A DNA stretch of 64,000 bases, taken from NCBI RefSeq assembly GCF_004124235.1, contig NZ_CP032487.1, positions 3,286,001-3,350,000 on the forward strand, written 5' to 3'. Below the pieces are notes generated by a model that was not told the DNA's origin, did no database searches, and saw only the letters and a list, made by a program, of their open reading frames with translations. This document shows positions 33,105 to 45,652 of the stretch, one piece after another; within the stretch, counting starts at the first letter, position 1, and each line of letters begins with the position of its first letter. The position numbers were made by a program, and so were the translations under genes. This DNA comes from Yersinia hibernica. GTDB taxonomy: Bacteria; Pseudomonadota; Gammaproteobacteria; Enterobacterales; Enterobacteriaceae.

Positions 33105-33704
33105 TTAGAATCCGGTCGGCACACCCTTCATATCCGGCAATTTATGGGCGATACCTTTATGACAATCAATGCAAGTTTTGCCCTCTTCAATGGCTTTGCT
33201 GTGCATTTTCGCTGCGACTGTTTTTTGCGCCGTAAAGTCCATATTGTCGAAATTATGGCAGTTGCGGCACTCTTGCGAGTTATTGGCTTTCATCCGCGCC
33301 CACTCATTTTCGGCCATGGTTAGGCGGTGGGCCTCAAACTTCTGCGGCGTATCAATCAAACCAAAGGTCTTGGCATACAACTCCTTGCTGGCTTTGATTT
33401 TACGTACCATTTTCGGCCCCCATTCATGGGGCACATGGCAATCCGGGCAGGTTGCCTTCACACCACTGCGGTTGCTGTAGTGGATGGTTCCCATATATTC
33501 CTGATAAACGTTGTCTTTCATTTCATGGCAGCTAATACAGAATTTCTCTGTATTCGCCATTTCCATGCCGGTGTTAAAACCGCCCCAGAAAATGATGCCA
33601 CTGACAAAGCCAATCAGCAGTAGCGTCCCGAGTGCTAGTCGGCTAGGCCGACGCCACCACTGCCATAATCGCTTGATAATGCCGGGCTTTTTAGTCTCGT
33701 TCAT
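33105..33704 (-). CDS. napC: Membrane tetrahaem cytochrome NapC
   Basis: A 199-residue NapC/NirT quinol dehydrogenase. One N-terminal membrane helix (LALGTLLLIGFVSGIIFWGG) anchors a periplasmic domain with four CXXCH haem sites: CISCHEM, CPDCHVP, CRNCHNF and CIDCHKG. It passes electrons from quinol to NapB and NapA. It is the last gene of the operon, 27 bases after napB. Confidence 0.96.
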   Translation of the reverse strand: MNETKKPGIIKRLWQWWRRPSRLALGTLLLIGFVSGIIFWGGFNTGMEMANTEKFCISCHEMKDNVYQEYMGTIHYSNRSGVKATCPDCHVPHEWGPKMVRKIKASKELYAKTFGLIDTPQKFEAHRLTMAENEWARMKANNSQECRNCHNFDNMDFTAQKTVAAKMHSKAIEEGKTCIDCHKGIAHKLPDMKGVPTGF

Positions 33705-33731
33705 TATTTTCTCTCACAATAGCTATCTCGC

Positions 33732-34199
33732 TTACTGACCAAAACCAGGGGCTGGCTGGAAGCTATTACCGACAATCGGCGCGGCATCAGTTTGTGGCAC
33801 GTGGCATTGCAAACAGAAGTAGCGGCGTGGTGAAACTTCACTCGATACCTTGCCATCGCGGTCAATAAAGTGAGTTGGGCTAACACGCGGCGCACCGGTA
33901 GTGCGATAATGTTCAACACCATGGCATTGCAAGCAGCGGTTAGTATTTTTGCTGACTTGATAACCCTCTACACTGTGTGGCACCATCGGTGGCTGGTTAA
34001 CATAGTTCAGGGCCATCCGCTGCTGCTGTTTTGGCATTTTTACCGTGCCCTCAGCCGTGGCAGAGACTTCCGGTGATTGGCTTAAATCCATCTCGACATT
34101 GCTGGCTGCATTGACAACCCCCGCTATCATCCATATCGCCAGTAGCGACATCACAGATAAAACCCGGCGATTTAATGATTTAACTATCTGGTTATTCAT
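33732..34199 (-). CDS. napB: Periplasmic dihaem cytochrome NapB
   Basis: A 155-residue subunit of periplasmic nitrate reductase. A signal peptide ending near VVNAAS is followed by two CXXCH sites, CLQCHGVEHY and CLQCHVPQ, and the PTHFIDRDGKV block with haem-ligand histidines. It receives electrons from NapC and binds NapA. It lies 24 bases after napA, in the order napF-D-A-B-C. Confidence 0.95.
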   Translation of the reverse strand: MNNQIVKSLNRRVLSVMSLLAIWMIAGVVNAASNVEMDLSQSPEVSATAEGTVKMPKQQQRMALNYVNQPPMVPHSVEGYQVSKNTNRCLQCHGVEHYRTTGAPRVSPTHFIDRDGKVSSEVSPRRYFCLQCHVPQTDAAPIVGNSFQPAPGFGQ

Positions 34200-34223
34200 T
34201 ATTTTCTCCTGAAAAACACCGTA

Positions 34224-36971
<2,748 letters not shown>

Positions 36972-36988
<17 letters not shown>

Positions 36989-37475
36989 TCCGGGTAAGGG
37001 TTACTGCCTGGACTGGGCAACTGGGTACACAGGCACCACAGCCGGTACAGGCAGGAAGGTCTAATTCGGGCTGAGCAATGCCATTCAGCCGCGGACGAAA
37101 TGTGATAGCCCGCATTTCACAACTGTCCTGACAACTGCGGCATTCAATATGGTGAAAAGATAAACAGCGGTCTGATATGTTGACTTTAAGTGACCATGCA
37201 GGCAGCGCCGTTGACAGAAAAACGCCCGCATCACACACCTGCACACAGGCTTGGCAGAAACTGCATTCGGCGCGCTGAAAATCTATTTCGGGGAATCCGC
37301 CACTGCCGGCAACCAACACGCCAGTTTCACAAGCGGCAACACAATCATGGCAACGGGTGCAGCCAGCAATAAAATCACTTTCCATTACCGACCAAGGTGG
37401 CCGGGTAACCGAGGATGGCTGTTTACCGGCAAACCAAAAGCCAGTCAGTAATTTACGCCGTGATAAATCAGTCAT
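36972..37475 (-). CDS. napF: Ferredoxin-type protein NapF
   Basis: A 167-residue cytoplasmic iron-sulfur protein. Cysteine clusters CTRCHDCVAAC, CSFCQACVQVC and CTGCGACVPSC are ferredoxin-type [4Fe-4S] sites; a further CRSCQDSC block lies between them. It starts MTDLSRRKLLTGFWF with AAGGA seven bases upstream; the longer frame (seven codons) lacks such a site. NapF helps mature or reduce NapA in the cytoplasm. As first gene of napFDABC, it is divergent from narP. Confidence 0.93.
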
Positions 37476-37627
37476 GCTGATATCCTTAACATCCACTGGC
37501 GCGCCCGCGTGTGCGTGAGAATATTGTTTATTTAAAGTTCAGTGGATTACACCAAACCATTTGATAATAATTCTTATTTGTATTAATAAAGAATTCCCCA
37601 GAGTTTAGGTATTAAATACAGAATAAT

Positions 37628-37647
37628 GAGTAATAAAATAATTACTC
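37628..37647. promoter_or_regulatory. Inverted repeat in the napF/narP divergent gap
   Basis: GAGTAAT and ATTACTC are separated by six AT bases. It lies between napF and the FNR-like site and could bind a regulator or be part of the napF promoter. The full 505-base gap (37476-37980) holds no gene. Confidence 0.35.
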
Positions 37648-37671
37648 TTTAGGGTTAATCGCTACTAGATA

Positions 37672-37685
37672 TTGAGCAAGATCAA
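37672..37685. promoter_or_regulatory. Probable FNR-binding site upstream of napF
   Basis: TTGAGCAAGATCAA differs by one base from the FNR consensus TTGATNNNNATCAA. It is about 200 bases from the napF start. Anaerobic induction of nap by FNR is known in E. coli. Confidence 0.55.
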
Positions 37686-37857
37686 TTAATTTAGTGGTTA
37701 TTTACGCGGTTTATCACGGTTAAATCTATTTGCGTTATCACTTTTTTTATATAACGATTTGTTTAATGAGAATTGCTGTCAATGAGAAATGATAATCTGG
37801 CTATTATTCTGCAGATAAACTACCGCGGTTAAATGAATTTGATCGACGTTTTAAGGT

Positions 37858-37870
37858 ACACTTAAAGTGT
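37858..37870. promoter_or_regulatory. Perfect palindrome upstream of narP
   Basis: ACACTT-A-AAGTGT is a 6-1-6 palindrome about 110 bases before the narP start, possibly an operator. I cannot match it to a known regulator. Confidence 0.35.
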
Positions 37871-37980
37871 GGTTCAGCTAACTATGATGGATAACATGGT
37901 CGGCCAAATTGGCGGCCCCAAATAATCCACGTTCAACAGCCAGTCATTTAATGCTATCGGTTACAGGGACAATACTTATT

Positions 37981-38610
37981 ATGACCAAAAGTCACACCAT
38001 TATGATCGTTGACGATCATCCCCTCATGCGCCGTGGGATCAAGCAGTTACTTGAGCTGGATAGCACCTTTGATGTGATTGCTGAAGCCAACTGCGGCAAC
38101 GACGCCATTACCGAAGCGGCTAAATATCAGCCGGATGTCATTCTGCTCGACCTGAATATGAAAGGAATGTCTGGGCTGGATACATTGAAAATATTGCGCC
38201 ATGAGGGCATCGATGCGCGAATTATTGTTTTGACGGTCTCAGATGCACGCAGCGATGTATATGCCATGATTGATGCCGGTGCCGATGGTTATCTGCTTAA
38301 AGACAGTGAACCTGAAATATTGCTGGAGAATATCCGCCTGGCTTCAGCGGGTGAAAAAGTATTCAGTGATGCCGTCACACAGTATTTATCATCCCGAAAT
38401 GAACAGGTTAATCCATTCGCTGAATTAACCGAACGTGAATTAGATGTTCTGCAAGAAGTGGCGCGCGGCATGTCCAATAAACAAGTGGCGTTTGAGTTAC
38501 ACATTTCAGAAGAAACCGTGAAAGTACACATTCGTAATTTATTACGTAAACTGAATGTGCGCTCGCGAGTCGCGGCCACCATCATGTTTTTAGAAAATAA
38601 AAAGTATTAA
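37981..38610 (+). CDS. narP: Nitrate/nitrite response regulator NarP
   Basis: A 209-residue LuxR-type response regulator. The receiver has the acidic pair at D11-D12 and phospho-acceptor D57 (VILLDLNMKG), with the conserved Lys in YLLKDSEPE. The C-terminal helix-turn-helix is seen at LTERELDVLQEVARG and SEETVKVHIRNLL. The frame opens 24 codons earlier; MTKSHTIMIVDDH matches the family start. It activates nap-type genes in response to nitrate through NarQ or NarX. No narQ lies in this window, although in E. coli narQ precedes acrD. Confidence 0.92.
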   Translation: MTKSHTIMIVDDHPLMRRGIKQLLELDSTFDVIAEANCGNDAITEAAKYQPDVILLDLNMKGMSGLDTLKILRHEGIDARIIVLTVSDARSDVYAMIDAGADGYLLKDSEPEILLENIRLASAGEKVFSDAVTQYLSSRNEQVNPFAELTERELDVLQEVARGMSNKQVAFELHISEETVKVHIRNLLRKLNVRSRVAATIMFLENKKY

Positions 38611-38648
38611 CCGCTGCTTTATTATTTAATAGCAGCCAAGCAATTAGA

Positions 38649-38927
38649 TTACTTAATGGCTGCTAAAATAAAATCATGGTTGTCTGCTATCCACTGTTTA
38701 TTCAGTGGCCCCCAGCTATCCAGCCGGTAATATCCCGCATTATTGCGCACACCATCTTGTACAAATGTCATGCTAATGCCCAAACCGGGCAAGGCTTTCA
38801 AGATATCCTGCAATGTTCGCCGCGGCCAGCCTGTCAATGCCATCAAACCCGGCACATTCAATGGCTCACCTTGACTTATCAGCCAACACAGATAGAGACG
38901 ACGGGCAAATACCGGATTGAGTTCCAT
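38649..38927 (-). CDS. Small winged-helix DNA-binding protein
   Basis: A 92-residue protein. LNVPGLMALTGWPRRTLQDIL reads as the recognition part of a helix-turn-helix, and the rest (YYRLDSWGPLNKQWI) as a beta wing and a C-terminal helix. It resembles the uncharacterised single-domain winged-helix proteins of gamma-proteobacteria. I do not know its target. It faces narP and is divergent from the acrD leader region, so control of acrD is conceivable but unsupported. Confidence 0.7.
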   Translation of the reverse strand: MELNPVFARRLYLCWLISQGEPLNVPGLMALTGWPRRTLQDILKALPGLGISMTFVQDGVRNNAGYYRLDSWGPLNKQWIADNHDFILAAIK

Positions 38928-39056
38928 ATAACATCCTATTTTGAGTCACTGTTAATGAGTCTACCTGATACCAGAAAAAATACCTGTTTATCCCCGGCAG
39001 GCTTCAAGCTGCCCGTCCGTGGGTGGCCTTATTGCAGCACGAATTATTTAGGATAT

Positions 39057-39098
39057 ATGACTGTTATCGCCATCAATATCACCATCAAGCCGAATTAA
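39057..39098 (+). CDS. Possible 13-residue leader peptide before acrD
   Basis: ATG to TAA encodes MTVIAINITIKPN, rich in Ile, Thr and Val. A short AGGA site lies just upstream, and the stop codon abuts a terminator hairpin. A longer frame from 38955 (47 codons) also ends here. The layout looks like an attenuator leader, but neither translation nor homology can be shown from sequence alone. Confidence 0.3.
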   Translation: MTVIAINITIKPN

Positions 39099-39120
39099 CT
39101 CGATTTTATCGAGGTTTTTT
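39099..39120 (+). terminator. Terminator in the acrD leader region
   Basis: CTCGAT-TTT-ATCGAG followed by GTTTTTT is a compact intrinsic terminator on the plus strand, about 95 bases upstream of acrD. No plus-strand gene ends nearby (narP stops about 490 bases earlier, with a minus-strand gene between). Confidence 0.65.
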
Positions 39121-39215
39121 ACAGCTTCTCCATATTTTCTTCACGTTTTCTTCAGCATTCCCACGTAAAGTGCACAGTGGATTTTGCTACATTTAACTTG
39201 AGAGGCTGGCACTGC

Positions 39216-42200
39216 ATGGCAAATTTTTTCATCGACCGCCCGATATTTGCTTGGGTATTGGCGATAATTTTGTGTCTTACTGGCGCATTGGCAATCTCAA
39301 CTCTGCCGGTTGAGCAATACCCCAATCTGGCCCCGCCAAATGTGCGCATCAGTGCCTCATACCCCGGAGCTTCAGCACAGACACTGGAAAATACTGTCAC
39401 GCAAGTCATCGAACAAAGTATGACTGGCCTGGATAACCTGCTGTATATGTCATCACAAAGTAGCAACTCCGGCAGTGCATCAATAACATTGACATTCCAG
39501 GCGGGTACTAACCCGAATGAAGCCATGCAGCAGGTACAAAATCAGTTGCAATCGGCGATTAAAAAGCTGCCGCAAGATGTCCAACAGCAAGGTGTTTCCG
39601 TCTCTAAATCGGGTGATAACACCCTGATGATGGTAGCATTTGTTTCCACCGATGGCAGTATGGACAAGCAAGATATTGCCGATTATGTCGCCAGTAATCT
39701 GCAAGATCCATTGAGCCGTATTGAAGGTGTCGGCAGCATTGATGCTTTTGGCTCCCAATATGCCATGCGCATTTGGCTTGACCCCAATAAACTCAATAAT
39801 TATCAACTTACTACCCAAGATATTGTCGCCGCTATTCAGTCGCAAAATAGCCAGATAGCCGTGGGCCAGTTGGGTGGGACGCCCTCTGTTGATAACCAAG
39901 CGCTAAATGCCACAATCAATGCTCAATCCCAATTACAAACCCCGGAGCAATTCAGAGAAATTACCCTGAGAGTCAATCAGGATGGGTCACTGGTGACCTT
40001 GGGTGATGTGGCAAAAATTGAAATGGGGGCCGAAAAATATGATTACCTGAGCCGCTTTAACGGGCAGCCGGCATCGGGGATGAGCATCAAACTGGCATCA
40101 GGGGCGAATGAACTGCAAACCGATGAATTAGTCAAAGCCCGTATCGCCGAACTGGCTCCATTCTTTCCACACGGCCTTGAAGCAAAAATTGCTTATGAAA
40201 CAACCCCTTTTGTTAAAGCCTCGATTAAGGATGTGGTGAAAACATTGCTGGAAGCCATTTTGCTGGTTTTCTTGGTGATGTATTTGTTCTTACAAAACTT
40301 CCGCGCCACACTGATCCCAACTATCGCCGTCCCAGTGGTGCTCTTGGGCACTTTTGCCATATTGTCGGCATTTGGTTTCAGTATTAATACCTTAACCATG
40401 TTTGCCATTGTGTTAGCCATCGGGTTACTTGTCGATGATGCTATCGTGGTGGTGGAAAACGTGGAGCGGGTCATGAGCGAGGAAGGGCTTGACCCGCGCG
40501 AAGCCACCCGTAAATCAATGGGGCAAATTCAGGGCGCACTGGTGGGGATTGCCCTGGTGCTATCAGCCGTGTTTATCCCAATGGCATTCTTTGGCGGCAC
40601 CACCGGGGCCATTTACCGGCAATTCTCCATCACCATTGTCTCTGCCATGGTGCTGTCTGTTCTGGTGGCATTGATTTTGACCCCAGCCCTGTGCGCCACC
40701 ATGCTCAAACCCATCAAACCGGGGCACCATCAAGCTAAACGCGGTTTCTTCGGCTGGTTTAACCGCATGTTTGACAGCAATGCCCACCGTTACGAGCGGG
40801 GTGTGGCGCGCGTATTACACCACAGTGTGCGGTATATGTTGCTGTATTTATTGCTCCTTGGCGGGCTGGCACTGTTGTTTATCAAGTTACCGACGTCATT
40901 CTTGCCACTGGAAGACCGCGGTGTGTTTATGGCGCAAGTCCAGCTTCCCGTCGGCTCCACTCAGCAGCAAACATTAAAAGTGGTTGAGAAAGTCGAAAAT
41001 TATTTCCTGACAGCCGAGAAAAATAATGTGCTTTCGGTGTTCTCCACCGTGGGCTCTGGCCCTGGCGGTAATGGCCAGAACGTCGCGCGCTTGTTTATCC
41101 GATTATCTGACTGGGAACAGCGCAAGGATAGCAATGACTCCTCTTTTGCCATTATTGAACGCGCCACTAAAGTGTTTAATAAAATCGCGGAGGCCAAAGT
41201 CTCGGTCAGCAGCCCACCGGCCATTTCAGGTTTGGGTGGCTCATCCGGTTTTGATATGGAATTACAAGATCACGGCGGGCTAGGTCACGACAAACTGATG
41301 GCCGCCCGTGATCAATTATTACAGCTGGCCGCCCAAGACCCAGCACTGACGCGCGTGCGGCACAATGGCTTGGATGATAGCCCACAATTGCAGATAGATA
41401 TTGACCAGCGCAAAGCCCAAGCGCTGGGGGTGTCATTGGATGATATCAACAACACCCTCAAAACCGCGTGGGGCTCAACTTACGTCAATGACTTTGTAGA
41501 CCGCGGCCGAGTGAAGAAAGTTTATGTCCAATCTGAAGCCACCGCGCGTATGCTGCCCGAAGACGTCAATAAATGGTTTGTGCGCAATAAAAGCGGCGGC
41601 ATGGTGCCTTTCTCCGCGTTTTCGACCACGCGCTGGGAATATGGCTCACCACGGTTGGAGCGCTATAACGGCTATTCGGCATTAGAAATCGTCGGTGAAG
41701 CCGCGCCAGGGGTCAGTACGGGTACCGCCATGGCGGTGATGGAGGGGCTGGTCAAACAACTGCCCAATGGATTTGGCCTGGAATGGACGGGAATGTCCTA
41801 TCAGGAGCGGTTATCTGGCTCACAAGCCCCAGCCCTTTATGCTATCTCACTGTTGGTGGTGTTTTTGTGTCTGGCAGCATTATATGAAAGTTGGTCAATC
41901 CCCTTCTCGGTGATGCTGGTGGTGCCGCTCGGGGTGATTGGGGCGGTGGCGGCAACCTGGATGCGAGGTTTGGAAAATGATGTCTATTTCCAGGTCGGCT
42001 TGCTCACCATCATTGGCTTATCAGCCAAAAATGCCATCTTAATTGTCGAGTTTGCCAGTGAGTTGAATAATAAAGGCAAAGATTTGGTGGCGGCAACACT
42101 GGAAGCTTCCCGCCAGCGCTTACGGCCCATTCTGATGACTTCACTGGCGTTTATCTTTGGGGTACTGCCTATGGCTATCAGCCAAGGGGCTGGCTCGGGT

Positions 42201-42335
42201 AGCCAACACGCGGTGGGCACTGGCGTGATGGGGGGGATGATTTCAGCTACGGTACTGGCTATTTTCTTCGTGCCACTGTTCTTTGTTTTGGTGCGCCGCC
42301 GCTTCCCGGGCAGGCCACCGCGCGCCAAAGAATAA
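39216..42335 (+). CDS. acrD: RND multidrug efflux transporter AcrD
   Basis: A 1039-residue inner-membrane pump of the AcrB/AcrD family with 12 helices and two large periplasmic loops. It is closest to E. coli AcrD over its length (PRMFIDRPIF-type start [17 protein letters not shown]; the proton-relay aspartates in [16 protein letters not shown]). With AcrA and TolC it exports aminoglycosides, anionic beta-lactams and other hydrophilic drugs. An upstream in-frame ATG adds 13 codons but MANFFIDRP is the family start. No adaptor gene is adjacent, as in E. coli. Confidence 0.95.
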   Translation: MANFFIDRPIFAWVLAIILCLTGALAISTLPVEQYPNLAPPNVRISASYPGASAQTLENTVTQVIEQSMTGLDNLLYMSSQSSNSGSASITLTFQAGTNPNEAMQQVQNQLQSAIKKLPQDVQQQGVSVSKSGDNTLMMVAFVSTDGSMDKQDIADYVASNLQDPLSRIEGVGSIDAFGSQYAMRIWLDPNKLNNYQLTTQDIVAAIQSQNSQIAVGQLGGTPSVDNQALNATINAQSQLQTPEQFREITLRVNQDGSLVTLGDVAKIEMGAEKYDYLSRFNGQPASGMSIKLASGANELQTDELVKARIAELAPFFPHGLEAKIAYETTPFVKASIKDVVKTLLEAILLVFLVMYLFLQNFRATLIPTIAVPVVLLGTFAILSAFGFSINTLTMFAIVLAIGLLVDDAIVVVENVERVMSEEGLDPREATRKSMGQIQGALVGIALVLSAVFIPMAFFGGTTGAIYRQFSITIVSAMVLSVLVALILTPALCATMLKPIKPGHHQAKRGFFGWFNRMFDSNAHRYERGVARVLHHSVRYMLLYLLLLGGLALLFIKLPTSFLPLEDRGVFMAQVQLPVGSTQQQTLKVVEKVENYFLTAEKNNVLSVFSTVGSGPGGNGQNVARLFIRLSDWEQRKDSNDSSFAIIERATKVFNKIAEAKVSVSSPPAISGLGGSSGFDMELQDHGGLGHDKLMAARDQLLQLAAQDPALTRVRHNGLDDSPQLQIDIDQRKAQALGVSLDDINNTLKTAWGSTYVNDFVDRGRVKKVYVQSEATARMLPEDVNKWFVRNKSGGMVPFSAFSTTRWEYGSPRLERYNGYSALEIVGEAAPGVSTGTAMAVMEGLVKQLPNGFGLEWTGMSYQERLSGSQAPALYAISLLVVFLCLAALYESWSIPFSVMLVVPLGVIGAVAATWMRGLENDVYFQVGLLTIIGLSAKNAILIVEFASELNNKGKDLVAATLEASRQRLRPILMTSLAFIFGVLPMAISQGAGSGSQHAVGTGVMGGMISATVLAIFFVPLFFVLVRRRFPGRPPRAKE

Positions 42336-42370
42336 TATCCCGCCACCACTGAAAGATTACGGGATATAAA

Positions 42371-42400
42371 AAAGGCAGGAACTTTACAGTTTCTGCCTTT
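42371..42400 (+). terminator. Terminator after acrD
   Basis: AAAGGCAGGAACT and AGTTTCTGCCTTT form a 13-bp stem (one G-T pair) with loop TTAC, 36 bases after the acrD stop. Confidence 0.75.
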
Positions 42401-42488
42401 CTGCGAGCGATTCCTCGCCCCTGGATATATAATTAAGTCAATCGATAAAACAACAAAAGATATGAACTCTTACTGCCGGTTTATTCGC

Positions 42489-42551
42489 TTATGCCTTACG
42501 CAACATAGCATCGATAAACTCTTTCCACGTACCTAACTCAAAATCAACCAT
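42489..42551 (-). CDS. ypfM: Small protein YpfM (20 residues)
   Basis: A 63-base frame encodes MVDFELGTWKEFIDAMLRKA, matching the 19-residue E. coli YpfM in the pattern ELG.WK.FI..MLRK. GAGAGGA lies five bases before the ATG. It occupies the same place as in E. coli, antisense between acrD and yffB. YpfM is expressed in E. coli but has no known function. The rest of the 42336-42798 gap holds the acrD terminator and the promoter region of the TPR gene. Confidence 0.85.
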   Translation of the reverse strand: MVDFELGTWKEFIDAMLRKA

Positions 42552-42798
42552 AACTTCCTCTCTAATTATCGCAGTTAATTATACGCCTATTTTTTAAACA
42601 GTCAAAATAGGTGTCGGCCGGCGTTGCGGTTGAAATGAGATCTGCTTCAGAAATATTGCGATTAGTCTTTTTACTGTGTTGCTCTGCGGCCCCCACTTTA
42701 CTTGCCTGTTAGGTGATTACGGAGTAGCGTGCTCAGATAGATAAGGGCTAACGCCGTTTTTGACACCAAACATGCTTGGCAAAATACAGAGTAAAACC

Positions 42799-43272
42799 AT
42801 GAAACACTCTATTGATTCGCTGAAAGAGTTGGGCCGTTATGCTGATGCGGTGGCAATGGCACAAAACTTGCTGCGCAGTGACCCCAATAACCCCAGTCTG
42901 CTGTATAAAATTGCCTCCCTCTATGACGTGCAAGGGCTAGAGTTGCAAGCCATCCCCTTTTACCGCGCGGCTATTGAGCATCATCTGGCAGGTAAAGAGT
43001 TACAGGAAGCCTATCTGGGGTTGGGCAGTACTTACCGGGCGCTGGGGCTATACCAAGAATCATTAGATACATTCGACACCGCGCTGGCCCATTTCCCGCA
43101 GGCAAAAGAGATAACATTATTTCGCGCCATGACACTGTACAATCTTGGTGAAACCAAAGAAGCTGTGGCCACCTTATTGATATTACTGGCTGAAACCTCA
43201 AACTATCAGGATATCAGTCTGTACCAAAAAGCGATTCGCCACTATGCCGCAAATCTTGACCATATTGGCTAA
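42799..43272 (+). CDS. TPR-repeat protein
   Basis: A 157-residue cytoplasmic protein built from about four tetratricopeptide repeats (SLLYKIASLYDVQGLELQAI; EAYLGLGSTYRALGLYQESL; LFRAMTLYNLGETKEAVATL). Such repeats bind protein partners. Start candidates are ATG codons at 42760, 42772 and 42799; the last gives MKHSIDSLKELGRYADA, which begins with the first repeat. I see no named homologue and nothing like it between acrD and yffB in E. coli. Confidence 0.7.
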   Translation: MKHSIDSLKELGRYADAVAMAQNLLRSDPNNPSLLYKIASLYDVQGLELQAIPFYRAAIEHHLAGKELQEAYLGLGSTYRALGLYQESLDTFDTALAHFPQAKEITLFRAMTLYNLGETKEAVATLLILLAETSNYQDISLYQKAIRHYAANLDHIG

Positions 43273-43423
43273 ATTCCCCGGCCACACCGGCACCTTTAGG
43301 CGCTAATCATCCCATCGCCGTCTGGATTCAAACTCTATTTTCACGCATTATGGGCGAATAGCGCCGGACAGCCGCATAAGTGGCTGGCCTGATTTGCCAT
43401 TCTAGCCGAGGTAATATTTTTTC

Positions 43424-43837
43424 ATGTCAGATAACCCAGCCACCCCATTTCTGCGCCTGTATGGCATTAAAAACTGTGACACCATAAAAAAGGCCCGCCG
43501 CTGGCTGGAAGAACAAAATATTGCCTATCAGTTTCACGACTATCGTGTGGATGGGTTGAGTGACGAACAGTTGCAAGGTTTTATCGATAAACTGGGTTGG
43601 GAGCCATTACTAAATACCCGTGGTACCACTTGGCGTAAAATACCGCAGGCCCAGCGCGATGCGATTATTGATGCGCAATCGGCTAAACTGCTGATGCTTG
43701 AACACCCTGTTATCATCAAGCGCCCACTGCTAGAAGTCACTGATGGCGAGCTGCTACTGGGCTTCAAAATTGAAAATTATCAACTATTTACTCAGCAACA
43801 CCCTCCCCATAACCAAACTGCTACTGAGGTGCAATAA
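43424..43837 (+). CDS. yffB: ArsC/Spx-family protein YffB
   Basis: A 137-residue thioredoxin-fold protein. [20 protein letters not shown] carries a single Cys in place of a CXXC pair, as in E. coli YffB, which binds glutathione and was proposed to be a GSH-dependent thiol reductase; arsenate reduction is unproven. The C-terminal LLLGFK is the family ending. It is followed by dapE after one base, as in E. coli. Confidence 0.9.
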   Translation: MSDNPATPFLRLYGIKNCDTIKKARRWLEEQNIAYQFHDYRVDGLSDEQLQGFIDKLGWEPLLNTRGTTWRKIPQAQRDAIIDAQSAKLLMLEHPVIIKRPLLEVTDGELLLGFKIENYQLFTQQHPPHNQTATEVQ

Positions 43838-43838
43838 C

Positions 43839-44966
43839 ATGATCTGTCCGGTAATCGACCTGGCCCAACAACTGATTAAACGCCCGTCGCTCAGCCCTCA
43901 TGATGCGGGTTGCCAGGAGATCATGATTCAGCGCTTGGAGGCCATCGGCTTTACTGTCGAACCGATGAATTTTGGCGATACCCTCAATTTTTGGGCATGG
44001 CGTGGTGAGGGCGAGACACTGGCATTTGCTGGCCATACGGATGTGGTTCCCACCGGTGATGAAAGCCACTGGAGTAGCCCGCCGTTTGAACCAACCATTC
44101 GCGATGGCGTGCTGTATGGCCGTGGTGCCGCCGATATGAAAGGGTCATTGGCGGCGATGGTGGTGGCGGCGGAGCGTTTTGTTAGCGCCCATCCGCATCA
44201 TAAGGGCCGCTTGGCATTTATGATTACCTCCGATGAAGAAGCTAAAGCCATTAATGGCACTGTCAAAGTGGTTAACGCCTTGATGGCAAGGAATGAGCGG
44301 CTAGATTATTGTCTGGTGGGTGAGCCGTCCAGTACCGATAGCGTCGGTGATGTCGTGAAAAATGGTCGCCGAGGCTCTATCACCGCCAACTTGCGCATCC
44401 ACGGCATTCAAGGGCATGTGGCTTATCCGCATCTGGCTGACAATCCGGTTCACCGCGCAATGCCCGCCCTGAATGAACTGGTTGCGACACAATGGGATGA
44501 GGGGAATGAGTTTTTCCCGGCCACCAGCATGCAGATAGCCAATTTGCACGCCGGCACTGGCAGCAATAACGTCATCCCCGGTGAACTCTATGTGCAGTTC
44601 AACTTCCGCTTCAGCACTGAGCTGACCGACAGCCTGATTAAGCAGCGGGTTGAAGCCCTACTGGAGCGCCATCAGCTCAATTACACGTTGGAATGGGTGT
44701 TATCCGGCCAGCCATTCCTCACCGCCCGTGGCGCGCTGGTTGATGCCGTGGTGAATGCTGTTGAGCATTACACTGAAATCACGCCACAATTATTAACCAC
44801 CGGCGGCACCTCAGATGGCCGTTTTATTGCCTTAATGGGCGCACAAGTGGTGGAGTTGGGGCCGGTCAATGCCACTATCCATAAAGTGAATGAATGCGTC
44901 CACGCGGCTGATTTACAATTGCTCAGCCGGATGTATCAGAGAATCATGGAGCAACTCATTGCATGA
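43839..44966 (+). CDS. dapE: Succinyl-diaminopimelate desuccinylase DapE
   Basis: A 375-residue M20 metallohydrolase making LL-diaminopimelate for lysine and cell-wall synthesis. Two-zinc ligands sit in [13 protein letters not shown] and [15 protein letters not shown]; the catalytic glutamate is in [12 protein letters not shown], and [10 protein letters not shown] ends the active site. The frame runs 32 codons upstream into yffB, but [13 protein letters not shown] is the family start. Its last bases overlap the M15 peptidase start (ATGA). Confidence 0.96.
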   Translation: MICPVIDLAQQLIKRPSLSPHDAGCQEIMIQRLEAIGFTVEPMNFGDTLNFWAWRGEGETLAFAGHTDVVPTGDESHWSSPPFEPTIRDGVLYGRGAADMKGSLAAMVVAAERFVSAHPHHKGRLAFMITSDEEAKAINGTVKVVNALMARNERLDYCLVGEPSSTDSVGDVVKNGRRGSITANLRIHGIQGHVAYPHLADNPVHRAMPALNELVATQWDEGNEFFPATSMQIANLHAGTGSNNVIPGELYVQFNFRFSTELTDSLIKQRVEALLERHQLNYTLEWVLSGQPFLTARGALVDAVVNAVEHYTEITPQLLTTGGTSDGRFIALMGAQVVELGPVNATIHKVNECVHAADLQLLSRMYQRIMEQLIA

Positions 44967-45652
44967 CAGCGAATACATTAACATCACAGATGCTTACCGG
45001 GCGTTCAACAGAACATTTAGTGATGTTAACCGGCAATCACCGCATGCAGCCACTGGCGGTGGATGCTTTTCGGGCCATGCAACAGGCGGCAAAAGTGGCT
45101 GGTTTTGATTTACAGCCGGCCAGCACTTTTCGCGATTTTGACCGCCAATTGGCTATCTGGAATGGTAAATTTCGCGGCGAGCGACCAGTATTAGATAAAG
45201 ACAGTCAGCCAATAGATATTTTGCGCCTTGATGCCGCCGCGCGCTGTGAAGCTATTTTGCGCTGGTCTGCCCTGCCGGGGGCCAGCCGCCATCATTGGGG
45301 CAGTGATTTGGATATTTACGACCCGTCACTGTTACCTGCCGGGGCAAAATTGCAACTGGAGCCATGGGAATACCTGACTGGTGGATATTTTTATCCATTG
45401 ACTCAATGGCTTGATGCGCACATGGGGGAATTTGGTTTTTATCGGCCTTTTAGCGAAGACACCGGCGGTGTGGCCGCAGAACCTTGGCACCTGAGTTACC
45501 GCCCTCTGGCGGCAGCAGCGCAACATTTACTGACACCCGCCATTTTGCTGGAAGCTTGGCAGTCACAGGATGTGGCAGGCAGTGAGTGGCTTACCCGCCA
45601 TTTACCCATGATATTTTCACGCTTTATAGGAAGTAACTCATGCATTGGCTAG
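44963..45652 (+). CDS. M15-family D-alanyl-D-alanine carboxypeptidase-like protein (VanY type)
   Basis: A 229-residue zinc peptidase domain protein. The M15B zinc motif [14 protein letters not shown] (His, Asp) and the second motif EPWHLSYRP (Glu, His) are intact. These enzymes trim D-Ala-D-Ala or other peptidoglycan stems. No obvious signal peptide is present, so its location is unclear. It overlaps dapE by four bases and ypfN by 13, so it is coupled to DAP synthesis. In E. coli ypfN follows dapE directly, so this gene is an insertion relative to that order. Confidence 0.85.
   Translation: MTANTLTSQMLTGRSTEHLVMLTGNHRMQPLAVDAFRAMQQAAKVAGFDLQPASTFRDFDRQLAIWNGKFRGERPVLDKDSQPIDILRLDAAARCEAILRWSALPGASRHHWGSDLDIYDPSLLPAGAKLQLEPWEYLTGGYFYPLTQWLDAHMGEFGFYRPFSEDTGGVAAEPWHLSYRPLAAAAQHLLTPAILLEAWQSQDVAGSEWLTRHLPMIFSRFIGSNSCIG

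Noticed and set aside
37641..37660. NarP heptamer pair near ATTACTCTTTAGGGTTA
   Set aside because: The halves do not fit the TACYYMT 7-2-7 consensus in spacing or bases.
38676..39098. 140-codon plus-strand frame upstream of acrD
   Set aside because: Its first half is the shadow of the winged-helix gene on the other strand. Only the short 3' part near the terminator was kept as a possible leader peptide.
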